Shown here piece after piece: positions 18,533 through 26,351 of a stretch of 64,000 nt of DNA. Below the pieces are notes generated by a model. The model was not told where the DNA came from. It saw only the letters and a list, made by a program, of their open reading frames with translations, and searched no databases. The translations under genes were made by a program, and so were the position numbers. This stretch comes from Tunturibacter psychrotolerans (lineage in GTDB: Bacteria; Acidobacteriota; Terriglobia; Terriglobales; Acidobacteriaceae): positions 2,232,001-2,296,000 of the forward strand of contig NZ_CP132942.1 in NCBI RefSeq assembly GCF_040359615.1, in the 5' to 3' direction. Position 1 is the first letter of the stretch, and each line of letters begins with the position of its first letter.

Positions 18533-19618
18533 CTATTGTGGTGGTTTGGCCGGATTGTGATGGAAGACTCCTGGATCTGGCACGTCAAGCGAGGGGGAGG
18601 CGGGTTCGGGATTTGGAATCGGGTCGAGAGGCTGGCCAGGCGGGGAGATCTGGTGAGCAGGGACTGGGTGCAGCGGGTCGACGGGGTTTACCTTGCCAAC
18701 GACAGGAAGGATGGGTAGGGGCGCCGGGGTGAAGATGGGGTGTTGGAGGGCCAGAGATGTCTCGGCTCCGCGTTGCCAGAAGCGAGTGAACAAGAGAAGG
18801 AAGAGGCCAAGCTGGGCGAGGAGGAAGGTTGGCCAGACTCGAGGCTGCGCGAGCATATGCATGGAAACGCGGGCGGTGAGGATGACGGCGGACGCTCCTA
18901 GGATGGTGAGAAAGAGGAAGACGGGCCACGCTTGCGAAAAGTGAACGCGGAGGGTTCTCCAGGCAGGGGCGAGCGCGCGGCGGACGCGGCGGTCAGGCTT
19001 GCCGTTATGGCGGAGATGGAGGCCGAGCTGGACCGTGTAGACCTCAACGAGATCGAAGTAGAGACGAAGGATAGACGCGACGAGGAAGATAACCACGTAA
19101 CCGATGAGGGTTGCGAAGAATGCGTTACGTTCGACAGCGTGCCTGTCGACGTGGTCGGCCCATTTGCCTTGGATGAAGACGAGAGGGCCGAGTATTAGTG
19201 CCGAGACCAGGACGGTGAGGAGGGTGATCCGGAAAAAACGCCAGAAGTGGATCAGTCCCTGGTGGAAGAGGGTGCTCAGCTTTGCGCGGCTCTTTGTTTG
19301 ATAGCAGAAGAGAGTTCCAGGGACGAGGAGGAAATAGACCAGCAGGTACAGAGGGACAGAGGTAAAGGCGCCGGCGTTGCCGCCAGAAGGGCCATCCTGC
19401 AAGCGGAGAAAAGTGTTGGCCAGTGTGCTGAGGTCGAAACCGCTTGTGAGTCGCTGCGCGGCGAGGGAGTGATCCATTATGGAGCTGAACTGAGCGTGGA
19501 GGCGGATGGAAAAGATCAGACCCAGTCCCAGGTTGAAGACGTACGCCCAGATAAGCGCGGGGAAGCGGCGGAGTGCGAGGAAGAGGCCGTGAAGGAAGAT
19601 GTTGCGACGTTCGAGCAT
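18533..19618 (-). CDS. Polytopic membrane protein of unknown function, Pro-rich tail
   Basis: A 361-residue protein with about six hydrophobic segments (first near residues 20-40, then 90-105, 130-150, 170-190, 235-255 and 265-285). It ends in a proline-rich cytosolic or periplasmic tail of about 65 residues. A basic loop (HNGKPDRRVRRALAPAWR) sits between the last pairs of helices. It begins 7 bases after the M1 peptidase stop, so it is translated from the same messenger. I recognise no family; similarity to glycerophosphodiesterase-type membrane domains is possible but unproved. Confidence 0.7.
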   Translation of the reverse strand: MLERRNIFLHGLFLALRRFPALIWAYVFNLGLGLIFSIRLHAQFSSIMDHSLAAQRLTSGFDLSTLANTFLRLQDGPSGGNAGAFTSVPLYLLVYFLLVPGTLFCYQTKSRAKLSTLFHQGLIHFWRFFRITLLTVLVSALILGPLVFIQGKWADHVDRHAVERNAFFATLIGYVVIFLVASILRLYFDLVEVYTVQLGLHLRHNGKPDRRVRRALAPAWRTLRVHFSQAWPVFLFLTILGASAVILTARVSMHMLAQPRVWPTFLLAQLGLFLLLFTRFWQRGAETSLALQHPIFTPAPLPILPVVGKVNPVDPLHPVPAHQISPPGQPLDPIPNPEPASPSLDVPDPGVFHHNPAKPPQ

Positions 19619-19625
19619 GATGGGT

Positions 19626-21770
19626 TTACACGATCCAGGAGGAGAGTTGGGCCAGAAGTTGCTGGAAGCTCAGCCAGATGTTGGAGAGTTTGCGAGCGGG
19701 GATGTTGTTAGGCGTGATGACGTAGCTATTGTTGAAGAGATTTTTGTCGAGGAGGATCGTGTGGTCGGGGTCGATTTCGACAGAGAGGATCTTCGCGTTG
19801 CGAGTGTAAGTGAATTTGGTCCAGCGGTCGACGCCATCCCAACGTTCCCGGAGACGTGTGCCGTCGTCGAAGACGATTTCTGCGGTGACGGGGAGGATGA
19901 AATCGCCCTTGCGACGGAGGTAGACAGAGGAGAGGTACTGGACTTGCTTCTTGTCTTTGGGTTCCGGGAGCCACCATTGGGCTGGATCGGAAGAGACTTG
20001 GTCGACGGAGTAGTCGAGGATCTGAGTTCCGTAGACGGCCTGGTTGAAGAAGGATCGAAGGCTGGAGTTCGTGGCTGAAGTGGTGGCGTAGTCGGGATAG
20101 CCGGTTGAGGTGAGCGGCGGAGATGAAGGAAAGGCGAGCGTGGGAGAAGCATCGGCCTCGTTGAAAGAGGTGGCTGGGGGTTGGTACGATGTTGTGGGCT
20201 GCTGTATGCGTGTTGGAGGAAGGGAAACGGTGGAGATGGCTTTGCCATGGGCTATGGCGACCTCCTCGATGGTGCGGAGGAAGTCCTCGGTTGTGGGATG
20301 AGTAAAGCGGTAGCGCATGAAGTAGGTGCGCATGGCTTCGTCCATCGTGTCTCGACCGATGATGCCTTCGAGTGTGGTCAGGAGAGTGGCGGATTTGCCG
20401 TAAGTGATAACGCCGTAGGAGTCGAAGTTGCGGAATTTGAAGGCCCAGCGAGTTACCGGATCAAAGTCGGGCTCGATGAAGTAGTTATAACGCCGCAGAT
20501 CAGTGTCGCCAAGGTTTGCGTAAGATCGTCCGAAGACTGAGGTGTTTTGACCGAAGATGGCGGCCATGACTTTGACCTCGGTGTAGGAGTTGATGCCTTC
20601 GTCGAGCCACGCGTCTTCGAACTCGTTGGTGGCGACCATTCCGTACCAGTATTGATGGCCGAACTCATGTTCGGCGGCTTGTTCGGTGAGGTAGGTGGGG
20701 TCGTACCAGGAGGTTTCTCCTGTGAAGAGGGTGGGGTATTCCATGCCGCCGATCTCAGAGCCGGGCTCGGGGTCGATGACAGTGATGATCTTGTAGGGAT
20801 AGGGCCCGTAGCGATGGTCATACTCGGCGAGGGTCTTCTGCATGACGTCGAGGTAACGACCGCCAGCTTTGGGATGGGCAGCAAGTGCGAGGACGTGAAT
20901 CTTTACTGGGCCTAGAGAAGAGAGGTAGGTTCCGTCAGTGATGGTGAAGTTTGGGCTTGCGGCCCAGGCGAAGTCTCCTATGTCTTCGCCGTAGAAGCTG
21001 AGGGTCTTGGTGTTGTCGGAGTTGGTGACTTCGCCGGTTGGAACGCCGCTGGCGCCGACTACGTAGCGGCGTGGGAGCGTTAGCGAGACGCGGAAGGTTG
21101 CGAAGTCGGAGAAAAATTCTGTGGAGGAGTGATATTGGTGGCAGTTCCAGGCGCCGTGCCAGAAGACTCCGGGTTTCGGGTACCACTGGCCGCCCATGAT
21201 GAAGTCGCGTTTGTAACCGTTACGGGCGACCGAGAGCGGGAAGATGTCGTGGAAGGCGAGGCGGAAGGTGATGGCGTCGTTGGGTGCGAGCGGATGAGGG
21301 AGATTGATCTCGGTGACGGTGTGGTCTTCGGCGTTGTTGTCATCGGGGGCGATGAAGTGCATGGCTGAGGTGAGGTCGCCGTAGCCGTCAGCTTCGATGT
21401 GGGAGATTGTGATGCTGCCGAGTTTTTCGGATGGGTAGTTTTTGTCGTCCTCGGGGTCGAGGACTCCGCCGGTGTAGTGACTTTCTTTGGAGAAGGTGGA
21501 CTGGGGGCGGAAGGCGTTGAGGTAGAGGTGGAATGGGATTGTGGTGAGGGGGTGGCCGCTGAGGTTTTTGTAGGTGAGGGTCTCGGTGGCGTCGAGGGTT
21601 TTTTTATTGGTGTCGAGTTTGGCGTCGATGTTGTAGGCGACGACCCTGGTGGAGAGTGGCTTGCCGTCGGGTGAGTTAGTCGCGATGCTGGGCTGCGGAG
21701 TTGTTTGAGCGTGGATCGCGAGCGGGTAGAGGAGGAGTGCGGCGACGAGGAGCGGGCGGGTTCGCGGCAT
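19626..21770 (-). CDS. M1 family aminopeptidase, exported
   Basis: A 714-residue zinc metallopeptidase with an N-terminal signal peptide (RPLLVAALLLYPLAIHAQ). The zinc site is HEFGH at residues 368-372, with the third ligand Glu in NEFEDAWLDEG downstream. The exopeptidase motif is GGMEYP, a variant of GxMEN. A low-complexity stretch rich in Pro, Ser and Thr (about residues 505-560) interrupts the C-terminal helical domain. It is upstream of the membrane protein at 18533-19618 in an apparent two-gene operon. Peptide trimming in the periplasm is the likely role. Confidence 0.9.
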   Translation of the reverse strand: MPRTRPLLVAALLLYPLAIHAQTTPQPSIATNSPDGKPLSTRVVAYNIDAKLDTNKKTLDATETLTYKNLSGHPLTTIPFHLYLNAFRPQSTFSKESHYTGGVLDPEDDKNYPSEKLGSITISHIEADGYGDLTSAMHFIAPDDNNAEDHTVTEINLPHPLAPNDAITFRLAFHDIFPLSVARNGYKRDFIMGGQWYPKPGVFWHGAWNCHQYHSSTEFFSDFATFRVSLTLPRRYVVGASGVPTGEVTNSDNTKTLSFYGEDIGDFAWAASPNFTITDGTYLSSLGPVKIHVLALAAHPKAGGRYLDVMQKTLAEYDHRYGPYPYKIITVIDPEPGSEIGGMEYPTLFTGETSWYDPTYLTEQAAEHEFGHQYWYGMVATNEFEDAWLDEGINSYTEVKVMAAIFGQNTSVFGRSYANLGDTDLRRYNYFIEPDFDPVTRWAFKFRNFDSYGVITYGKSATLLTTLEGIIGRDTMDEAMRTYFMRYRFTHPTTEDFLRTIEEVAIAHGKAISTVSLPPTRIQQPTTSYQPPATSFNEADASPTLAFPSSPPLTSTGYPDYATTSATNSSLRSFFNQAVYGTQILDYSVDQVSSDPAQWWLPEPKDKKQVQYLSSVYLRRKGDFILPVTAEIVFDDGTRLRERWDGVDRWTKFTYTRNAKILSVEIDPDHTILLDKNLFNNSYVITPNNIPARKLSNIWLSFQQLLAQLSSWIV

Positions 21771-21836
21771 ATGGGGATTGTAGGTGGGGCTGCGGGTCTG
21801 GGGAGGAAAAAGTTTGTGTTGCGGGAGCGAGGGGGT

Positions 21837-22499
21837 TCATTGGGGGTCCGGGTTGCGTTGCCAGAGTTCGGTGATCAGGAGTCCGGAGAGGCGTTGTCGT
21901 TGGGCGATTCGGGTTAGGCCTGCTTGCTTGAGGGGGGTGGCGTGGTCGGGGAGTTGGGTGGTGCGGAGGCCGGTGAGGATGCGGAAGGCGAGATAGAGAG
22001 CGCGGACGAGAATCTTCGCTGGGAGGCGCATTGGGCCGGTGGGGATTTGGAAGTCGGAGACTAGCCAGAGGGCCCCGGGCGAGAGAGTTGGCGCGATGCG
22101 GTTGACGAGGGTTTCGAGGTCGGGCTGGGTGAGGCAATCGAGAAAGAAGTGAGTGACGATGAGATCGTAGGGCGGGGCGAGTGGGTAGGTGAGCGCGTCG
22201 GCTTGATGGGTGGTGAGGCGTGTGTGTGTTTTTGGGACCAGAGCTTCGCACCGTTGGCGGAGGAGTTGGAGCATGGTTGCGCTGGTGTCGATCGCATCGG
22301 CGTGGAGGCGAGGATTTTGAGCGAGGAGTTGTGCGAGGAAGCGGCCGTCGCCGTCGCCGAGGACGAGGGCTTGCTTGCGTTTGAGGAGGCTTGGCAGGTA
22401 GTGGAGGCGGCATCGCTCGAGAGCACGGCCGAGGGTGAGGTATTCGAGCCAGCGGTAAGGACGCGCGATTTGGTCGAAGTTGGGTTGGCCGCGCATCAT
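21837..22499 (-). CDS. Class I SAM-dependent methyltransferase
   Basis: A 220-residue methyltransferase. The SAM-binding motif I is VLGDGDGRF near residue 45, followed by ADAIDTS (post-I) and DLIVTHFFLDCL (motif II). The start is the ATG at 22497-22499, whose sequence ATGA overlaps the TGA of the upstream UbiA-like gene. This implies translational coupling. A 50-codon upstream extension is Pro/Arg-rich and lies inside that gene in another frame, so I excluded it. Coupling to a UbiA-like prenyltransferase suggests methylation of a prenylated lipid or quinone, but this is inference. Confidence 0.8.
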   Translation of the reverse strand: MMRGQPNFDQIARPYRWLEYLTLGRALERCRLHYLPSLLKRKQALVLGDGDGRFLAQLLAQNPRLHADAIDTSATMLQLLRQRCEALVPKTHTRLTTHQADALTYPLAPPYDLIVTHFFLDCLTQPDLETLVNRIAPTLSPGALWLVSDFQIPTGPMRLPAKILVRALYLAFRILTGLRTTQLPDHATPLKQAGLTRIAQRQRLSGLLITELWQRNPDPQ

Positions 22500-23386
22500 C
22501 GAGGAAGGAGGGGGAGGAGAAGGAGCGGTGTTATGAGGGCGAGGTCGGCGAGGCTTCGGAGGGTGAGGCGTGCGGTGTGATGGCGGCGGTGATGCAAGAG
22601 GAGGAGCAAGAGAGTGGAGGCCGCGATCGCGCATGGGATCGACCACGAAACCTGACGGTCAAGTATGGAGAAGGCGGCGCTGAGGAAGATGAGTGTGGCG
22701 GTGAGAAGCGGAAGTTTGTGGAGGGCAAGTTGGGTGGCGGGGTGTGCGGGGGGAGCGGATGGCGTGAGGGAGCTGTGTTCCCAGGTGTAGATGAAGAGGC
22801 AGTTGAGGCTGCATGCCGTAGCGAAGAGGACCGCGAGTGGGAATAGGGAGATGCGGAGGTCGGGGCGGCGAGCTACGGTGGGGATAAAGGTAGCGGCGGC
22901 GAAGAAGAGGCCGACGGCGATCTCCTTGGGGAGACGATGAGCGCTGCTGGTGGCGTGGATGAGGATGAAATAACCGAAGAGCAGACCGCCGAGGATGAGG
23001 TAGAGGTGGATGGCTTGGGGTTCAAGGTGGGGGAGAAGGATTGCGAGGGTAATGGAGGCGGCGAGGATGCCGGTGAGGAAGGCGCCACGGTGCCGATTGT
23101 GGAAGTAGTGGCGCGCTTCGAGGTCGCTACTGTTTGATGCGTCGATGTTGCGCGCGTCGAGGAGACGGTCGGCGGCGTAGAGCATCCAGACGGCGAGAAA
23201 CATGGCTACGATGCTGACCGCTGGTAGATGGAGATGGTTGGCGGAGGCGATGAACCAGGTCCAAAGGGCGGCTACTGTGGGGGCGTCGAGGGAGAGAAGA
23301 TGCCAGAGGGTGAGGGGGTGTCTGGAGGATGTGGTCAGGTGGTTGAGAGTGGCGTTGGTGCTTCGTGTTTGTGTTGCTGTCGTCAC
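22496..23386 (-). CDS. UbiA-like prenyltransferase family membrane protein
   Basis: A 296-residue protein with about eight hydrophobic segments. The first Asp-rich site appears as YAADRLLDARN near residue 70, similar to NDxxDxxxD of UbiA enzymes, which bind a prenyl diphosphate through Mg2+. The second motif of the family is less clear. It starts with GTG (23384-23386) and has GAGGA 11 bases upstream, slightly long. The 3' end overlaps the methyltransferase start. The reaction and substrate are unknown. Confidence 0.65.
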   Translation of the reverse strand: MTTATQTRSTNATLNHLTTSSRHPLTLWHLLSLDAPTVAALWTWFIASANHLHLPAVSIVAMFLAVWMLYAADRLLDARNIDASNSSDLEARHYFHNRHRGAFLTGILAASITLAILLPHLEPQAIHLYLILGGLLFGYFILIHATSSAHRLPKEIAVGLFFAAATFIPTVARRPDLRISLFPLAVLFATACSLNCLFIYTWEHSSLTPSAPPAHPATQLALHKLPLLTATLIFLSAAFSILDRQVSWSIPCAIAASTLLLLLLHHRRHHTARLTLRSLADLALITPLLLLPLLPR

Positions 23387-23564
23387 TGTCAGTATCGTCC
23401 TCTTCGTTGAGTTTTGATGCCGCCGGATTGAGGGGTACCCCCCCCGTCATCCCATGCAAGTGGTTTATTTTCAGCGAATTGCCATTTTGGCATTCTGCAA
23501 AATCTTCATTCCAAAGGGGTTGCGGGTAAATTCGTCAAATCAAACGGGTTACGGGTTAATGTGG

Positions 23565-23590
23565 AAAACCCCGGGGATTCCGGGGTTTTT
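23565..23590 (-). terminator. Strong hairpin, probable bidirectional terminator
   Basis: AAAACCCCGG pairs with CCGGGGTTTT around a 5-base loop, flanked by A and T runs on either side so that it can act in both directions. On the minus strand it lies about 300 bases beyond the GIY-YIG stop and upstream of the UbiA-like start, where it would insulate the two units. Confidence 0.6.
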
Positions 23591-23762
23591 CTGTTTGCTT
23601 CATTCATTATAGCTGGTGGTGGGAAACTAATACGCCACGCGATTGTGCTGGATTGGCGCGGGTTTTTGGCGTTTGCGGGGTTGACAGGTTTTTTGGGGGC
23701 TTACTCAGGACGATGAAGTACGAATGATGATTGTTTTGGTAGTGTGCGGTGGACGTGCAAAA

Positions 23763-23885
23763 GCAAAGCAGATCCCCTTCTGGGATGACAACAAGAAAGG
23801 CAACAGCAACAGCAACGGCAACGGCAACTGCAATTGTAGATCCGGGGATGACAACAAGAAAGGCAACGGCAGCAGACACGGCAAC
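23763..23885 (+). repeat. Palindromic repeat cluster, copies 1 and 2, with CAACGG-type hexamers
   Basis: Copy 1 (23768-23803) reads GCAGATCCCCTTCTGGGATG, then ACAACAAGAAAGGCAAC. Copy 2 (23836-23866) has a shortened hairpin (GATCCGGGGATG) and the same tail. Between them lie hexamer units CAACAG, CAACAG, CAACGG and CAACGG. The same unit occurs at 24252, 29061 and 39951, always in the same orientation. Confidence 0.85.
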
Positions 23886-23889
23886 TTGA

Positions 23890-24189
23890 TTAATCGGGTT
23901 GGGGTGGCAGGAGGTTGTCCCATGTCGGATTCGTTCGTTCGATCAGTTCGATCTTTTGGGCTCTTGTCCAATGCTTAAGTTCTTTTTCGCGGGCGATGGC
24001 GCTGCGCACGTAACGGAAATATTCGCAGTAGACGAGGCGGTGAATGTTGTAGTGCGCTGTGTGGGTTTTAGGGGGCGCTTCGTGGTGTTGATTGGTTCGG
24101 CGATGAATGTTGTTGGTTATGCCTATGTATAGGTTTCGCGAACGGCTGGATAGGATGTAGACCCAGAAGTGATAGTCGCGGGGAGGCAT
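23890..24189 (-). CDS. GIY-YIG domain nuclease-like small protein
   Basis: A 99-residue single-domain protein of the GIY-YIG superfamily (YhbQ/UPF0213-like). The family tyrosines are seen as WVYILSS (GIY position) and LYIGITNNIHRR (YIG position, followed by the conserved Arg). A Glu in AREKELKHW is the likely metal ligand. The Met at 24189 starts the conserved domain; 60 upstream codons are a leucine-rich reading of the CAACAG repeat and are not protein. No clear ribosome site is visible. The gene sits exactly between two repeat clusters. Such proteins can cut DNA, but function here is unknown. Confidence 0.75.
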   Translation of the reverse strand: MPPRDYHFWVYILSSRSRNLYIGITNNIHRRTNQHHEAPPKTHTAHYNIHRLVYCEYFRYVRSAIAREKELKHWTRAQKIELIERTNPTWDNLLPPQPD

Positions 24190-24251
24190 TTGGGGAGGGT
24201 AGCAGGGATTTCTTGGTGGGGATGGGAAAAGGTTGGACGGTAGCTGAGAGG

Positions 24252-24365
24252 TAACGGCAACAGCAGATCCCCTTCGGGGATGACAACAGAAATGCAACAG
24301 CAACAGCAACAGCAGCGGCAACGGCAACGGGAACAGCAACAGCAACAGCAACAGCCAATGCAACT
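24252..24365 (+). repeat. Palindromic repeat copy 3 with a long CAACAG hexamer tail
   Basis: The unit at 24256-24296 has a perfect ATCCCC-TTC-GGGGAT hairpin and the ATGACAACA tail. It is followed by about eleven hexamers of the CAACAG/CAACGG type up to 24365. The GH57 stop is only 26 bases further. It is a direct repeat of the cluster at 23763-23885 on the other side of the GIY-YIG gene. Confidence 0.85.
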
Positions 24366-24390
24366 TCAATGGCAGGTTGCGGCGTAGAGG

Positions 24391-26187
24391 CTAGGCTGTG
24401 GTTTCGACGGGATGGGGAAGGGGTGGAGCGGGGAAGGGCTCCTTGGCAGCGGTGACCCAGAGGCCGGGATCGATGTTGGGGAAGATGCTGTCGCGCTGTT
24501 CGATTTCGGCCAGGCGAGATTGCTGGGCTTCGGTGATGGCGCCAGATGATTCGTAGGTTTGCCAGAGGGCTTTGACTTCGTTGAACTGATCGTTGTGCGT
24601 GAGGAATCGGATTTCTGCGTAGTCGCGGGCAGCGCCGGTGGTGATGAGGAACTGCCAGTCGGAGGATTCGAGCAGGAGGAGTTCTCGGCAGAGCTGTTGC
24701 ATGACGCGTAGGGCGAGGTCAGAGGTGCGCCAGAGGCCGGTGGTGCAGACGTCGCGGGTGTAGATCTCGGCGGGGTAGATGTGGGTGTAGGTCCAGCTGG
24801 TTTCGGGGTTGAGCCAGACCTGGTTGTTGCCCTCCGTTCCCCAGGAGCCCTCGGGCATGGCGATGAAACCGCGGTGGGGGTACTGGTCGAGGTAGTCGGC
24901 GCAACTGATGAGCTGGATTCCGGACTCGTACTCGTGGAGGTTGCGGGCGACGGCTTCGAGCCAGAGGGAGCCCTCGAACCACCAGTGACCGAAAAGCTCG
25001 GCGTCGAAGGGGGAGCAGAGGATGGGAGGGATGGAGTCGTTGAAGCCGGACTTCAGCGCATCGTAGACGAGATGGACGAAGTGAGAGGCGTGGGCTTTGA
25101 CGCGCTCGGCGGCTTCCTGAGGGTAGTAGGGCTGCTTGTCTCCCATCTGGACTTTGGAGCCGGTGACGCGCCAGTAGCGATGACCGCCGGGCCAGCGTTT
25201 TTTGTGGAAGTCGAGGTAGACGCCGTCGCCGGGATAGCCTGTGTCTCCGGACCAGACCTGGAGGCCGGTGTGGGGGTCGCGGGGAAAGATGGTGGTGGCG
25301 TTCTCTTTGGCGGAGGGGCCGTCGACGTAGTAGGGCTGGTAGAGGGAGCGGTGGGGCTGGTGGGTGACACGCTCCTTTTCGGGAGTATGGGGAAGACCGT
25401 CGCGGGGTGGATCGTAGGGCGAGGCGGTGTGTCGGGACTCTTCAACGAGATGAGTGTCGACGAAGAAGAACTCGAGGCCGGCTTCGGAGAGGGCTTGCTC
25501 GACGCCGATGCGATGGAAGGCTGGGGGCGTTGGGGTGCCGTCGGAGTTGGGGACGGGTTGGCTCCAGATACCGGCGGGGCGGTAGCCGCACTCGGGTGCC
25601 CAGATGCCGCGAGGGGCTTTATTGAAGTGGCGGATGTGGGTGTCGACGGCGGTGTGGATCTGGGCGCGTACGCTCTCGTCCGTGCCGAGCAGAGGCATGT
25701 AGCCGTGGGTGGCGCCGCAGGTGATGATGTCGATGAGGCCGGTGTCGTTGAAGTGACGGAAGGCGGCGATGAGATCGCGGTTGAAGCCGTTGAAGTCGTC
25801 GAGTGCCTGCGAGAAGAAGCGCTGCCAGAAACGGGCGGTCTCGGCGAGATGGTGGTCGCCGGATTGGAGGAAGAAAGCTTCGTCTTCGCGGGCAGCTACG
25901 ATCTTGCGGGTGAGGTAGCGGGGGAACTCGGCGAGGAAGACTGGGTGAGAGAGCTGCTCAAGGAGGATGGGCGAGAGATTGAGGTTGCAGTTGAAACGGA
26001 TTTTGTCGCGCTCGAGATTTTTGAGGACGCGGAGAAAAGGGAGGTAGGTTTCGGCAGCGGCTTCGTGGAGCCACTCGAGTCCATGGGGCCACGTGCCGTG
26101 ATTGACGACATAGGGGAGATGCGCGTGCAGGGTGAAGGTGAGAAACCCTGCGGGGCGAGACGCATTGTCGATCGATGCCTTCGTCAA
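24391..26187 (-). CDS. GH57 1,4-alpha-glucan branching enzyme (DUF1957 type)
   Basis: A 598-residue enzyme that forms alpha-1,6 branches in glycogen-like glucan. GH57 motifs are clear: TLHAHLPYV near residue 17, the nucleophile Glu in GIWAPECGYRPAG near 200, and the acid Asp in CSPFDAELFGHWWFEG near 390. The C-terminal DUF1957-like helical region follows. The length agrees with branching enzymes of this family (about 530 to 600 residues). It is a stand-alone minus-strand gene, not next to other glycogen genes. Its 3' end abuts the repeat cluster. Confidence 0.9.
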   Translation of the reverse strand: MTKASIDNASRPAGFLTFTLHAHLPYVVNHGTWPHGLEWLHEAAAETYLPFLRVLKNLERDKIRFNCNLNLSPILLEQLSHPVFLAEFPRYLTRKIVAAREDEAFFLQSGDHHLAETARFWQRFFSQALDDFNGFNRDLIAAFRHFNDTGLIDIITCGATHGYMPLLGTDESVRAQIHTAVDTHIRHFNKAPRGIWAPECGYRPAGIWSQPVPNSDGTPTPPAFHRIGVEQALSEAGLEFFFVDTHLVEESRHTASPYDPPRDGLPHTPEKERVTHQPHRSLYQPYYVDGPSAKENATTIFPRDPHTGLQVWSGDTGYPGDGVYLDFHKKRWPGGHRYWRVTGSKVQMGDKQPYYPQEAAERVKAHASHFVHLVYDALKSGFNDSIPPILCSPFDAELFGHWWFEGSLWLEAVARNLHEYESGIQLISCADYLDQYPHRGFIAMPEGSWGTEGNNQVWLNPETSWTYTHIYPAEIYTRDVCTTGLWRTSDLALRVMQQLCRELLLLESSDWQFLITTGAARDYAEIRFLTHNDQFNEVKALWQTYESSGAITEAQQSRLAEIEQRDSIFPNIDPGLWVTAAKEPFPAPPLPHPVETTA

Positions 26188-26300
26188 GACGGTACACCTC
26201 TGGAAAAACGCTGGGTAGGGCAGTCTTGTGACGGATCTTCGTCGGGCTGCAGCTTCGTTTAGTCCTGATCCGCGTTGAACGGTTTCAGGATGGGATGACC

Positions 26301-26325
26301 GCCCAGGTGAGACTGCCGCCTGGGC
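26301..26325 (-). terminator. Hairpin between the BON lipoprotein and GH57 genes, possible terminator
   Basis: GCCCAGG pairs with CCTGGGC around an 11-base loop. It lies downstream of the BON lipoprotein gene on the minus strand. There is no T run, so it may be a weak or Rho-dependent terminator only. Confidence 0.35.
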
Positions 26326-26351
26326 TCTAAACGGTTTGATGCAAAGCTTTG

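Larger units (their letters stand above)
23387..23889. other. Repeat-rich intergenic island (left half)
   Basis: About 500 bases without a gene. It holds a GGGGTACCCC palindrome (23432-23441), a segment with a tandem near-duplicate of a GGGTTACGGGTTAA-type sequence around 23518-23560, a strong hairpin at 23565-23590, an AT-richer stretch, and the first cluster of palindromic repeats at 23763-23885. Short open frames here are low-complexity products of the repeats. Confidence 0.6.

Noticed and set aside
23763..24365. A CRISPR array
   Set aside because: The repeats are few and irregularly spaced, with microsatellite hexamers in place of unique spacers, and no cas gene is present.
24190..24369. 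A leucine-rich extension of the GIY-YIG protein
   Set aside because: The 60 codons are a translation of the CAACAG repeat and hairpin on the reverse strand, with no ribosome site.
23387..24390. An insertion sequence in the repeat island
   Set aside because: There is no transposase, no terminal inverted repeats around the island and no target-site duplication that I can see.
24781..26262. A 493-codon plus-strand open frame
   Set aside because: It is antisense to the GH57 gene, with Gly/Val/Glu-rich composition and no recognisable domain; high GC content generates such frames.
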